NCBI RefSeq assembly: GCF_018688355.1
Contig: NZ_CP061317.1
Span: forward strand, 352,272 to 416,271
Reading direction: 5' to 3'
Source of the DNA: Polynucleobacter sp. AP-Elch-400A-B2
Lineage (GTDB): Bacteria; Pseudomonadota; Gammaproteobacteria; Burkholderiales; Burkholderiaceae
DNA length: 64,000 nt
In this document: one piece after another, positions 26,825 to 34,630 of the stretch
Numbering within the stretch: position 1 is the stretch's first letter
How the letters are laid out: the number at the start of each line of letters is the position of its first letter
Program-made: the position numbers and the translations under genes
Notes under the pieces: model-generated
Seen by the model: only the letters and a program-made list of their open reading frames with translations
What the model was told of the DNA's origin: nothing
Database searches by the model: none

Positions 26825-27172
26825 TTAATCTTTGGTGCTTGTAGGGATGGATAGTTCCGCAAACTGATCCTTTAAATTCTTAAGAGTAAGAATTTTGCTC
26901 TCAATCATGGGGAGCTGGGTCTGAAATGTCTGGATTTTCTGCTGGTAGATGAGTTCTAAATCATCCATCTCCTTGCGGGAAATGGCCCCCCCCATTTGTT
27001 TTGCCATTTCGGGATTAAAGCGGATTGCCACCCTAAAGCCAAAAAAATGAATACTCATGCCAATTAGAATAAATACGCTAAAGGATAAAAGCGCAATCTT
27101 AATAACGGTTTTGCGGGTAATTTTTATCTGCTTCATAGATGAAGTAGACCCAGAAATCCAAATTAACTGCAT
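26825..27172 (-). CDS. Single-pass membrane protein with coiled coil, unknown
   Basis: This 115-residue protein has one membrane helix at about 25-48 (VIKIALLSFSVFILIGMSIHFFGF) and a C-terminal helical, Gln/Leu-rich region (about 70-105) likely to form a coiled coil. No family is recognised. The start is uncertain: an internal ATG at residue 13 (MKQIKITRK) would give a neater N-in topology. It is divergent from the RodZ-like gene across a region with two palindromes, and its neighbours are bactofilins. Confidence 0.6.
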   Translation of the reverse strand: MQLIWISGSTSSMKQIKITRKTVIKIALLSFSVFILIGMSIHFFGFRVAIRFNPEMAKQMGGAISRKEMDDLELIYQQKIQTFQTQLPMIESKILTLKNLKDQFAELSIPTSTKD

Positions 27173-27291
27173 TGTTAGCCCTTGAATTGTTATGAGTGGA
27201 TTCTATCATTCCAGTGTATTGAGACTTTTTTCTTTTTAATAGGCTTATTTAAAGATAATTTGATAATATGCAATGTAATAAAAGTAATGCT

Positions 27292-27330
27292 TATTTCTGG
27301 AAATATGGGATGTCTTGGATATTCAAGACA
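27292..27330. promoter_or_regulatory. Two adjacent perfect palindromes, candidate operators
   Basis: TATTTC-TG-GAAATA (27292-27305) and TGTCTTG-GATATT-CAAGACA (27311-27330) lie 6 bases apart in the 194-base gap between two divergent genes, 36 bases before the RodZ-like start codon. Two perfect inverted repeats in that position suggest a regulator binding region. Confidence 0.45.
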
Positions 27331-27366
27331 ATTTGTGCGTTGCAATAATTTAATGGCGTTACAACA

Positions 27367-28401
27367 ATGCGGCCTCACAAGCACGATGCTCAACTAGAAA
27401 TTATTGGCTCAGTATTAAAAGATGCCAGAGAGAAAAAAAATCTAGCCCGGGCAGAGTTTGCCAACTCATGTTGTTTATCCACCAAAATGATTTTGGAGTT
27501 GGAGGAGGGTGGCATGAGCTCTTTCTACACATTTGAATTAAAGATTGCCACGGCTAAGCGAGTTGGTAGGATGTTGGAGCTAGATGAAGCATCATATTTG
27601 ATAGATCCTAGAGCCACAGAATCTGCTGACGACACTTTAGATACGCCAATTGAAGAAAAAGAAATTTCCGCCCCTAAAAAACTTGAGGTAGTCGGAACTG
27701 ACTCAGGCTCAAAGAATCCCCCGTTAAAAAACGAGACCATATCTCTCGCAGAGCTTGCAAATCCTCAGGTTCTGAATCTTGAGGAATCACTAAGTCATGT
27801 TGATGGAAAACATGGGTTTAAGTTCAACACTGCCGGGGCTAGCGTTGCAACCATCAGAGTGATGGTAATCCTGTTTAGTTTTTCAGTGCTGACGGGCGCT
27901 ATTTATGGTTTAAATGAACGGTTTAACCTCATCAATTTAGCTAATGGGCTGGTGAGCCCCCCGCAAAAGGCCATAGTAGCTAATGATGCTCAGGATGTAA
28001 AAGTTGATGAAGATTTAGCTCTCAAGCCCGAGAGTTCTGATACTGCGGTTAAATCGCCAGAAACTCAGCCAGCTCAAGCGCTTCAAACTACTCCTAGTGA
28101 GCAGTGCCCTTATAAACAAGATGCGCAATTACCCAGCTTTCAATCGCCCAATCCCTCTAAACGGGGAGACACTGTAAATATCAAATCACTGATTAAGCAA
28201 GCCGTTTGTGTTGTAGATAATTCTGGGAAACAAACCGTCGTTAATTTAGAGTCAAATGCTTCTTACGCATTTCGAGGCACCTCTCCATTTGTGGTGATTA
28301 CTCAGGATTTAGATAGTGTTGAAATGTATTTTCAGGGTTGGAGAGTGCGCCCACCAAACGCAGGCGCAAAGCAGATTAAATTACTGGAAGTTTCCTTGTA
28401 A
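27367..28401 (+). CDS. RodZ-like HTH and single-TM membrane protein
   Basis: This 344-residue protein has the RodZ layout. An N-terminal HTH_25-like domain (about 12-75, LEIIGSVLKDAREKKNLARAEFANSCCLSTKMIL) is followed by an acidic, disordered linker and one membrane helix at about 165-183 (TIRVMVILFSFSVLTGAIYG). The periplasmic Pro/Gln-rich linker leads to a C-terminal beta domain (VNLESNASYAFRGTSPFVVIT). RodZ connects MreB to the wall machinery. This copy sits among bactofilins rather than beside ispG, so it may couple bactofilin filaments to the wall. It has no good ribosome binding site. Confidence 0.72.
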   Translation: MRPHKHDAQLEIIGSVLKDAREKKNLARAEFANSCCLSTKMILELEEGGMSSFYTFELKIATAKRVGRMLELDEASYLIDPRATESADDTLDTPIEEKEISAPKKLEVVGTDSGSKNPPLKNETISLAELANPQVLNLEESLSHVDGKHGFKFNTAGASVATIRVMVILFSFSVLTGAIYGLNERFNLINLANGLVSPPQKAIVANDAQDVKVDEDLALKPESSDTAVKSPETQPAQALQTTPSEQCPYKQDAQLPSFQSPNPSKRGDTVNIKSLIKQAVCVVDNSGKQTVVNLESNASYAFRGTSPFVVITQDLDSVEMYFQGWRVRPPNAGAKQIKLLEVSL

Positions 28402-28441
28402 AGTGTCCACAAGTTAAAAGAAACAAAATTAAGGTGTGCAA

Positions 28442-28909
28442 ATGTTTGAATTTTCTAAAAAAAGTAATCCCAATACAGATACTCAACTGACATATTTAAC
28501 TACAGTTGGGGCCGGTTCCATTATGAAGGGTGACTTTATTCATAGTGGAAACATGCTTTTATTAGGGCATTTAATTGGCGATATTTCCCAGACTGAGGAA
28601 GAGGGCTCTGGCAATGGCCATACTGCTGTAATCGGATCAACTGGATTCTTATTGGGGAATATTTACAGCCCACATGCAATTATTATTGGAAGAATCGAGG
28701 GTTCGGTTTTCGCAAAAGGACGCGTAGAAATTTATCCTGGAGCGGTTGTCATTGGGGATGTTACTTATGCGCAGATTAATGTGCACCCAGATGCTAAGGT
28801 CAACGGTAATCTTAGGTGTTTATTACCAGATGCCGCTGAGCAAAAAAATCTCTCTTTAAGTAATGAGGAGATACCAAGTAATGTTGTTCTATTGGCTAAA
28901 GCAGAGTGA
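28442..28909 (+). CDS. Bactofilin 3
   Basis: This 155-residue bactofilin has the beta-repeat core IMKGDFIHSGNMLLLGHLIGDIS and GRIEGSVFAKGRVEIYPGAVVIGDV, flanked by a short FEFSKKS N-terminus and a polar tail. It carries an unusual acidic insertion (QTEEEGSGNGH) between repeats. The ATG at 28442 is chosen because AAGG lies 7 bases upstream; a GTG at 28436 is in frame. It follows the RodZ-like gene by 40 bases, so the two are probably co-transcribed. Confidence 0.9.
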   Translation: MFEFSKKSNPNTDTQLTYLTTVGAGSIMKGDFIHSGNMLLLGHLIGDISQTEEEGSGNGHTAVIGSTGFLLGNIYSPHAIIIGRIEGSVFAKGRVEIYPGAVVIGDVTYAQINVHPDAKVNGNLRCLLPDAAEQKNLSLSNEEIPSNVVLLAKAE

Positions 28910-28958
28910 TATTAAAAATCTACAAGATCGTTCGTAAGTTTATGGTGTTGAAATAAGA

Positions 28959-29342
28959 ATGCCTGCCCCAATAAAAATCCCTCGCCTTCTTCTGGGTCTC
29001 TTTGTTTTATTGCTAGCTTCAGGAGGGCTTTTTTATAGCTACTACACTCGGGATTTGCCTGAATGTAAGGACGAATATATACAAATATTGTTAAACCAAG
29101 AGATTCGGAATAACGAGACTTTGATTCAAGAGTCACGCACACTAGCTTTTAATAATATTGTAGAAGTGTCGCATCGCAATGGGGTGCGTACTTGTTTTAC
29201 TAATCTACTCACCAGCCAAGGTACTTACTCTATAGGCTATCAGGTAGTCAATCGAGAGATGGAGAAGGATACAGTCTGGCGGCGATTAACAGGGCCTACA
29301 GATTATTCAGTCAAGATCGAATCTGTAAAGCCAGTAGATTAA
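28959..29342 (+). CDS. Membrane-anchored hypothetical protein
   Basis: This 127-residue protein has an N-terminal membrane helix or uncleaved signal at about 8-28 (IPRLLLGLFVLLLASGGLFYSYY) and a small exported domain with two cysteines (DLPECKDEY, VRTCFTNLL) that could form a disulfide. I recognise no family. It follows bactofilin 3 by 49 bases on the same strand and ends 6 bases before a convergent gene. Confidence 0.55.
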   Translation: MPAPIKIPRLLLGLFVLLLASGGLFYSYYTRDLPECKDEYIQILLNQEIRNNETLIQESRTLAFNNIVEVSHRNGVRTCFTNLLTSQGTYSIGYQVVNREMEKDTVWRRLTGPTDYSVKIESVKPVD

Positions 29343-29348
29343 AAATAG

Positions 29349-29723
29349 TTATTTGGGATAAGCAACGTTCTTCTGGAAATTCTCAGTGTTCCAGCTTTTA
29401 CTTAAATCCCCTGTGGGGCCATACACCACAAATGTATATAAGATGCCGATGATTAATCCCGCAATTAAGCCTATTTTTATAATTGAGTAATCACGTTTCT
29501 GCGAAACTGTTTTACTGATGGGGGATGGCTTTTGTACAGTAAAAAATTCTGGGAATGCTGCCTCTAGTGTAGCGCGTGCATTTTTAATGTGCTGGTAAGC
29601 CTGTTCTTCACTCCCGCCTTGTTCTAAACCAAGCGCTGCATTTTCATAAGATTTGCTCGCAGAATCCAGAAGTTTTGCAATATGCGCATAGCTTTTTTGG
29701 CGATTTGTTGTATCAGGCGTCAT
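29349..29723 (-). CDS. Hypothetical membrane protein with helical N-domain
   Basis: This 124-residue protein has an N-terminal helical part (SYAHIAKLLDSASKSYENAALGLEQGG, TPR-like in spacing) and a basic linker. One membrane helix at about 83-100 (IIKIGLIAGLIIGILYTFVV) precedes a short exported tail. No family is recognised. It is followed upstream by another small membrane protein on the same strand. Confidence 0.55.
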   Translation of the reverse strand: MTPDTTNRQKSYAHIAKLLDSASKSYENAALGLEQGGSEEQAYQHIKNARATLEAAFPEFFTVQKPSPISKTVSQKRDYSIIKIGLIAGLIIGILYTFVVYGPTGDLSKSWNTENFQKNVAYPK

Positions 29724-29767
29724 GACGAGGTTTGATTTCTTTCATCTGAGTAGCTTATTACAAATAT

Positions 29768-30067
29768 TTATAGAAAAAATCTGCCTACTATGTACAAAGT
29801 TATTCCCGCAGCAAATACATAGGCTATAGACTTCAGTAGTGTTTTTTCTATAGTATTTTCTATAGTTTTTTCCACACCATTTTGTAAACTTTTATTTTGG
29901 GCTACTTCCTCAGAAATAATATTTTTAATATTCCAAAGATCCTTACGGATGACATTTAAGCTCTCATCCAATTTTTGATCTTTTTGTTGCAAGAGATCGC
30001 CGATTATCGAAAGATGTTTATTAACTTCTTTAAGCTCATTAACAACGGATTCATCCAGATTACTCAT
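29768..30067 (-). CDS. Tail-anchored coiled-coil protein, unknown
   Basis: This 99-residue protein has a long N-terminal helix rich in Leu, Lys and Asn (residues 5-75, coiled-coil-like heptads such as LKEVNKHLSIIGDLLQQKD). It ends in a hydrophobic C-terminal anchor (about 80-99, SIAYVFAAGITLYIVGRFFL). Such an arrangement would sit in the cytoplasm, tethered to the inner membrane. No family is recognised. It is on the same strand as the previous gene, 44 bases upstream of it. Confidence 0.55.
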   Translation of the reverse strand: MSNLDESVVNELKEVNKHLSIIGDLLQQKDQKLDESLNVIRKDLWNIKNIISEEVAQNKSLQNGVEKTIENTIEKTLLKSIAYVFAAGITLYIVGRFFL

Positions 30068-30288
30068 ATTTACCCGACACTAGAAATAAATTATTTTCGG
30101 CATTTTTTAATCGTAACTGATGGCTAAGGCTATAGGGTGAATTAGACATCGATTTGATAAATATGGCTTTATAGTAGGTGATTATTAGAAAAAAGTCGAA
30201 TTTGCTTAGTGTTTGCTGAGCTCCATTGTGTTTTTCCGCTATCTTTAGGAGGGGCTCAAAAGATTTGCTTTATAGTTAGTTAATGATA

Positions 30289-30303
30289 GCAAATTCAATT
30301 TGC
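30289..30303. promoter_or_regulatory. 15-bp perfect palindrome in the 265-base gap
   Basis: GCAAATT-C-AATTTGC lies 29 bases before the rightward gene at 30333, inside an otherwise featureless AT-rich gap (30068-30332) between divergent genes. It may be an operator. Its arms resemble the GCAAAT arms near the flhA and fliF promoters, but the DNA is AT-rich and chance cannot be excluded. Confidence 0.35.
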
Positions 30304-30332
30304 AGGATGATCAACTAGATTTCGCCTGAACT

Positions 30333-30893
30333 ATGCCCAAACAACCAATATCCACTGCTGCAAAAATAAGGAAGTTGGTGATGAATTTCACCAAGTGGCT
30401 TCTTTATACATTGATCATCCTCGTTTTAGCATACGCCTCTTTCAAAGTTTGGGAATATAAGGGCGAATATGAAGAAGAAAAAGCAGCAAAAATCCTTGCC
30501 AAAGAACAAGAAATAGAATTCGATGATTTGAGAAAAAATCTAGCAACCTACGCTCCTTTACTGGTTGGTAGTTCTTCCTCGATATTGACAACGCGTGCGA
30601 ATGGAAAATTCATTCTTGCTTATATGCTTGGGGCAGAGGTTGAAGCATTTCAAAATTCACTTGAAGAAAGTGTACCCATCATTTATGTAGGTAGCCAATT
30701 GCTAGGTGCTGGGTGTAAAAAGTCAGATTGCGAGGAATCTAGCGCCGCTTTTGTAATTGAGCCCGCCAATGGCAAAGTATATTTAGCTCTTAGAAAAAGC
30801 GGGGAGTTAACTTTTTATGGACTAGAGGATAGTAAAACTATCCCACTAGCTTTTGAGAAGTGGCAAGGCTTTAAGAAAGCAGGAGTGCAATGA
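30333..30893 (+). CDS. Membrane-anchored hypothetical protein
   Basis: This 186-residue protein has a basic N-terminus, one membrane helix at about 20-38 (WLLYTLIILVLAYASFKVW) and a short charged coiled coil (EYEEEKAAKILAKEQEIEF). A globular exported domain follows, with two nearby cysteines (GAGCKKSDCEES) likely to pair in the periplasm. No family is recognised. The next gene begins at its stop codon, so the two form an operon. Confidence 0.58.
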   Translation: MPKQPISTAAKIRKLVMNFTKWLLYTLIILVLAYASFKVWEYKGEYEEEKAAKILAKEQEIEFDDLRKNLATYAPLLVGSSSSILTTRANGKFILAYMLGAEVEAFQNSLEESVPIIYVGSQLLGAGCKKSDCEESSAAFVIEPANGKVYLALRKSGELTFYGLEDSKTIPLAFEKWQGFKKAGVQ

Positions 30894-31351
30894 TGAAGAT
30901 TGTCATCAGCTTTTTAATCATGTCATTTTGGGTGACGATCGTCCCTGCAAAATCTTCACAGGAGCCCCAACCTCTTAAATCAAATTTACAAAAATCTGAA
31001 CCAAAGTTAGCGAACGATAAAGACACTATATTGAGTAAAAATACTCAAAGTACCCTGTATTTATTATCAGGCTGGGGAAAGGCAGAAGGGCCTTATGTTT
31101 GGTTTACTGTTTCCGCGCATTTCAATGAAAATCAAACTGCCCCAAATAGCCAAACTTTCAACTTATTTAGCGCAAGTGGCGCCCTGGATTGCAAGGACAA
31201 CAGTACCTTCTACTATCTAATTTCTTATATGTATTTTGATGCTAAGACGAAAAAGCTTAATGAGATTTACTCTGAGAAAAATAAATCCAATGTCATGAAA
31301 ATTGAACCTACTACAACTGAGTCGGATATTAAGAAGATTGTTTGCAGCTAA
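30893..31351 (+). CDS. Exported hypothetical protein
   Basis: This 152-residue protein has a signal peptide at about 1-20 (VISFLIMSFWVTIVPAKSS) and a mature domain with two cysteines (ALDCKDNSTFYYL and the last-but-one residue, IVCS) that resembles the layout of surface-adhesin-E-like small domains. Assignment is tentative. The ATG at 30893 overlaps the upstream stop codon by one base and has AGGAG 7 bases before it. The neighbouring ATG at 30890 is the alternative. Confidence 0.57.
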   Translation: MKIVISFLIMSFWVTIVPAKSSQEPQPLKSNLQKSEPKLANDKDTILSKNTQSTLYLLSGWGKAEGPYVWFTVSAHFNENQTAPNSQTFNLFSASGALDCKDNSTFYYLISYMYFDAKTKKLNEIYSEKNKSNVMKIEPTTTESDIKKIVCS

Positions 31352-31435
31352 GTTAGGCATTTGTTCATCTAGGGTGAGTACTCAGATCGCCCATCTTCTA
31401 CCGTAACGCCTGGCCACTGACTACAGAGGATTCAA

Positions 31436-32164
31436 ATGGAAGAAAGCTTGAATCAGAATACTTCGAATTTAATCACAGGCTCTGCTGCTGATTCAATTCA
31501 AGCAGCTGAGCATTTTTCAAGCTTAGTCGCAAACTTGCAGCAGTTTATACAAACAGCCAATCAAAATGATTTATTGAGATATTTTCATGAAGGTGGCAAC
31601 ACAACAGCTATCCAGCGTCGCATACTGGATCTGATGATTTATGGCGAAGAGTTTGGAATAGAAACTAGGTATGACCATTTAACTGGCTTATTGGACCGTA
31701 CTAGTTTTTTGGAAAAACTCAAATTTACTTTATCGAAGACTCTTCAAGCGCATCATTTAACAGCCATCATATTTGTTGACCTAGATGACTTTAAAGTAAT
31801 TAATGATCAGTATGGCCATAGTGCTGGAGATGAAGTGATATCAATTATCGGCAGAAGAATCACTGCATCTATTCGGGCGCAGGATTTAGCCTGTCGGTGG
31901 GGTGGTGATGAGTTCGTTTTGGTGTTGCAAGCCATCACAAGTAAAGATTTAATCAGTCAATTGGTCAATCGATTGCTAACAGCAATCTCACAACCTCTTC
32001 AGCTTAAATCTCAAGAGTCATTGCAACTAATGCTTAGCGCAAGTGCTGGTATTGCAATCTTGGATGATGTGAATCTCAATTCAATGGACTTGATTGAGAG
32101 ATCTGATAAAGCAATGTACCTTGCTAAAAAAGCCGGGAAGAACTGCGCCGAGTTTTACTCTTAG
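31436..32164 (+). CDS. Diguanylate cyclase (GGDEF domain)
   Basis: This 242-residue protein makes c-di-GMP from GTP. A GGDEF domain covers about residues 75-242, with the active-site motif GGDEF at 156-160 and the metal and substrate residues FVDLDDFKVIND. An RAQD at 147-150 stands exactly five residues before GGDEF, the spacing of the allosteric inhibitory I-site. The N-terminal 70 residues are helical and unassigned, and no membrane segment is present. It lies beside rpoN at the edge of the flagellar island and could feed the YcgR-like receptor at 34631. Confidence 0.93.
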   Translation: MEESLNQNTSNLITGSAADSIQAAEHFSSLVANLQQFIQTANQNDLLRYFHEGGNTTAIQRRILDLMIYGEEFGIETRYDHLTGLLDRTSFLEKLKFTLSKTLQAHHLTAIIFVDLDDFKVINDQYGHSAGDEVISIIGRRITASIRAQDLACRWGGDEFVLVLQAITSKDLISQLVNRLLTAISQPLQLKSQESLQLMLSASAGIAILDDVNLNSMDLIERSDKAMYLAKKAGKNCAEFYS

Positions 32165-32168
32165 AGGT

Positions 32169-33563
32169 CTATTTTTTTCGAAGATGCACTGCTGGAATGC
32201 GCATCCCTTCTCGATATTTTGCTACCGTTCGTCTGGCAATTTCGTATCCTTGATCGCCCAGTAACTTGGTAATTCTGCTGTCAGATATAGGTTTTATTGC
32301 AGGCTCTTCTTGAATAATTCGCTTAATCAGTTCTTGGATTGCTGTCGAGGATATTGCTACACCTTTATCAGAATTTAATTGGCTGCTAAAAAAGTATTTA
32401 AATTCAAAAATACCTAGCGGACAGGATAGATATTTTTGTGTTGTCACTCTCGAAATTGTTGATTCATGCATCTCTAATGTTTCTGCTATTTCACGAAGAA
32501 CAAGTGGCTTCATTCCAATTGCGCCCATGGAAAAAAACTTTTGTTGATGTTTGACTATTTCATTCGCAACCCTGAGGATCGTATCCTCTCTTTGAGCAAT
32601 ATTTTTGATAAGCCAACTTGCCTCTAGAATTTTTTGTCTTAAAACTCCATCAGCCTTCCCTTGGCCACTCTCTTTGAGTATTTTGGCGTACTCGCCATTG
32701 AGTGAGATGCGTGGCCTAGCATTTGGATTTGATTCGACAACCCATAAGTTGTTGATAGATTTGACCACGACATCAGGCAAAATCCATTGATCGTTTTCAC
32801 GGTCAAAGTAAGCGCCAGGATTATGTTGCAAACTGCGTATGAGCTCTACTGCTTTGAGGACTTCCGCCTCAGTTTTGCTACTTGCCTGTTTGATCTTAAG
32901 CCAATCTTTTGAGCCAACCTTATTTAAATGGGTATTGACAATATATTTGGCTAGTTCCCATGCTGATTTATCCGGGGTGGGCTGTTCCAAAATACGATCA
33001 ATTTGCAGCGAGAGGCATTCTGCTAAATTGCGTCCACCAATACCAGGCGGATCAAGTGACTGTAGTTTTTTTAGTGCAGACTCAATTAGATTAAGTGAGC
33101 TTGATTCTTGACTATCAAGTTCATTTTTGATCTCAGCATGAATTGACTCGAGATCATCAATTAGGTAGCCTCTGTCATCCAGGCAGCCCGCCAGATAGGT
33201 AATGATCGACTGCTCTTGTGGGCTTACATGAAGTAGATGAATTTGCTCCTCGATATACTCTAAAAGAGTTTGTTGATGAGCTATGCGCTCATAGCGCTCT
33301 GCCCAGTCATCGTCATCATCCTGCGACGCTCTATTGCTTGAGGTCCATGAGTTTTGCGTCTGCTCAACCCGCTCAGAAGATTGAGTGAGATTAAACTCAA
33401 TTTCTGGATTAGGCTCAAATTCCAGTAAGGGATTATCCTCAGCGGCTTTTGCTAATTCCTGCTCTAGTTCATTATTGGATAACTGCAATAACCGGATTGT
33501 TTGTTGCAGTTGAGGTGTTAGGGTAACCTGCTGACTAACTCTAGTATTAAGCGAAATAGCCAT
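32169..33563 (-). CDS. rpoN: RNA polymerase sigma-54 factor
   Basis: This 464-residue protein has region I (Gln- and Leu-rich, LTPQLQQTIRLLQLSNNELEQEL), an acidic region II, the core-binding part, the HTH and the C-terminal RpoN box ARRTVAKYRE that reads the -24 element. Sigma-54 needs an AAA+ activator, and one is encoded at 54673. In Proteobacteria rpoN usually stands next to lptB and hpf. Here it is alone, between a diguanylate cyclase and a run of flagellar genes, so this may be a flagellum-dedicated copy. It converges with the cyclase gene, 4 bases apart. Confidence 0.96.
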   Translation of the reverse strand: MAISLNTRVSQQVTLTPQLQQTIRLLQLSNNELEQELAKAAEDNPLLEFEPNPEIEFNLTQSSERVEQTQNSWTSSNRASQDDDDDWAERYERIAHQQTLLEYIEEQIHLLHVSPQEQSIITYLAGCLDDRGYLIDDLESIHAEIKNELDSQESSSLNLIESALKKLQSLDPPGIGGRNLAECLSLQIDRILEQPTPDKSAWELAKYIVNTHLNKVGSKDWLKIKQASSKTEAEVLKAVELIRSLQHNPGAYFDRENDQWILPDVVVKSINNLWVVESNPNARPRISLNGEYAKILKESGQGKADGVLRQKILEASWLIKNIAQREDTILRVANEIVKHQQKFFSMGAIGMKPLVLREIAETLEMHESTISRVTTQKYLSCPLGIFEFKYFFSSQLNSDKGVAISSTAIQELIKRIIQEEPAIKPISDSRITKLLGDQGYEIARRTVAKYREGMRIPAVHLRKK

Positions 33564-33871
33564 TTTTATATTTTCTTGTGGTTCGCTAATGAAAATTCTA
33601 TCGTCGCTGACCTAATTCAATATCGCACAAGAAGTCTTTGGGAGGCTTTCGGCTCATATCGGCTGTCTAAATTTGATCAATTCGTCTATTGCAAAAGAAG
33701 TGCTCAATCGATTTCATTCATTCTAACCATTTATAATAAAAAATCCATATAAATTAGAGGGTTAAGGAAACTTTTGGGAATTTTCAGAAACCTTAGTCTA
33801 AATTAAACTATGCAAATGTAGCAAACTGGCCGTAATAAAGAGTCAATAGACACTATAAAGCATTTCATATT
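33564..33871. other. 308-bp divergent intergenic region
   Basis: This region holds the promoters for rpoN (leftward) and the small gene at 33872 (rightward). No gene is seen. TATAAT occurs at 33732 without a clear -35 partner. GGCCGTAA before 33872 resembles the -10 part of the fliC sigma-28 promoter, but no TAAA stands at the required 15-base spacing. Confidence 0.45.
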
Positions 33872-34057
33872 ATGGAAAATCCTGTCATTACAGAGCACCG
33901 TATTCGCGGTGATCGCTTTTACGCCATAGAAAAAAACAACAAAATTGCTTTTTATACGACTAATATTGCCGCGGCACGCTATTGGGTCAAGAATGTGATC
34001 GATAAAGAGACTCTTGCTGTTGAGGAATTATTAGACGTTAAGCCTGAAGGGCAGTGA
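33872..34057 (+). CDS. Small hypothetical protein
   Basis: This 61-residue protein has a compact mixed composition (ITEHRIRGDRFYAIEKNNKIAFYTTNIAAARYWVKN), no signal peptide and no membrane segment. It has no recognised family. It might be a small regulatory or adaptor protein. The frame has a credible codon use and ends before a gap with a promoter for the next gene. Confidence 0.5.
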   Translation: MENPVITEHRIRGDRFYAIEKNNKIAFYTTNIAAARYWVKNVIDKETLAVEELLDVKPEGQ

Positions 34058-34139
34058 TAGCTTGATTTTGATGTTTATTTAGGGCTAATTCAGCATATTT
34101 CAGCAAATGCCCTAAAAGTAGCAAAACCATCTTAAGCGG

Positions 34140-34167
34140 TTCAATTTAGACCATAAAATCGTATAAT
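34140..34167 (+). promoter_or_regulatory. Sigma-70-like promoter
   Basis: TTCAAT (34140-34145), a 16-base spacer and a perfect TATAAT (34162-34167) lie 24 bases before the ATG at 34192. The position suits the exported protein and possibly the whole YcgR-to-FlgA run downstream. Confidence 0.55.
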
Positions 34168-34191
34168 CATCCATTAATTTGGATTATTAGC

Positions 34192-34614
34192 ATGATTTAT
34201 TCTCGTCGCCTTTTTTTTACCTTTGTTTTGCTTTTGGGCTCTCATGAGTCGAGCTTCGCAATGGCTCAGGCCGAAAATGATATGGTGACTGTTGTGGATA
34301 AAAAAGGCTATTCCATTGCTTACTATAAAAGCTCTATTAAAGCATTGCCTCCAGAGTCAAAAAAGGTGTGGATTATTACCAATCGCCAAACAATAGACGA
34401 AGCCACGAAGCAGCGCATTGGATCTGTGCGAAGCAATATTGTATTTAATTGTAAATATAAAACTTACTCTACTTTGGCTGCTGTTCAATACTCCGAGCCA
34501 AATGCACTGGGTAAGAAGATTTTACAAACAGAAACCGGTTTCAATCTGGCGGATGATCCAGTGCCAGAAGATAGCGCTCTAGCAATCATACAAAAACAAG
34601 TTTGCAATCCTTAA
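34192..34614 (+). CDS. Exported protein, surface-adhesin-E-like domain
   Basis: This 140-residue protein has a signal peptide at about 1-26 (SSFAMAQ) and a domain in the style of the surface-adhesin E (CNP1-like) family: KKVWIITNRQ, SNIVFNCKYKTYSTLAAVQYS and a final Cys (IIQKQVCNP) that would bridge to the first. This family is common in Burkholderiales and its role is not settled. It precedes the YcgR-like gene by 16 bases, probably in the same transcript. Confidence 0.65.
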   Translation: MIYSRRLFFTFVLLLGSHESSFAMAQAENDMVTVVDKKGYSIAYYKSSIKALPPESKKVWIITNRQTIDEATKQRIGSVRSNIVFNCKYKTYSTLAAVQYSEPNALGKKILQTETGFNLADDPVPEDSALAIIQKQVCNP

Positions 34615-34630
34615 TTTAATTCCAATTTAT

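Noticed and set aside
33825..33835. GGCCGTAA resembling the fliC sigma-28 -10 element
   Set aside because: No TAAA at 15 bases upstream; the nearest lies about 20 bases away.
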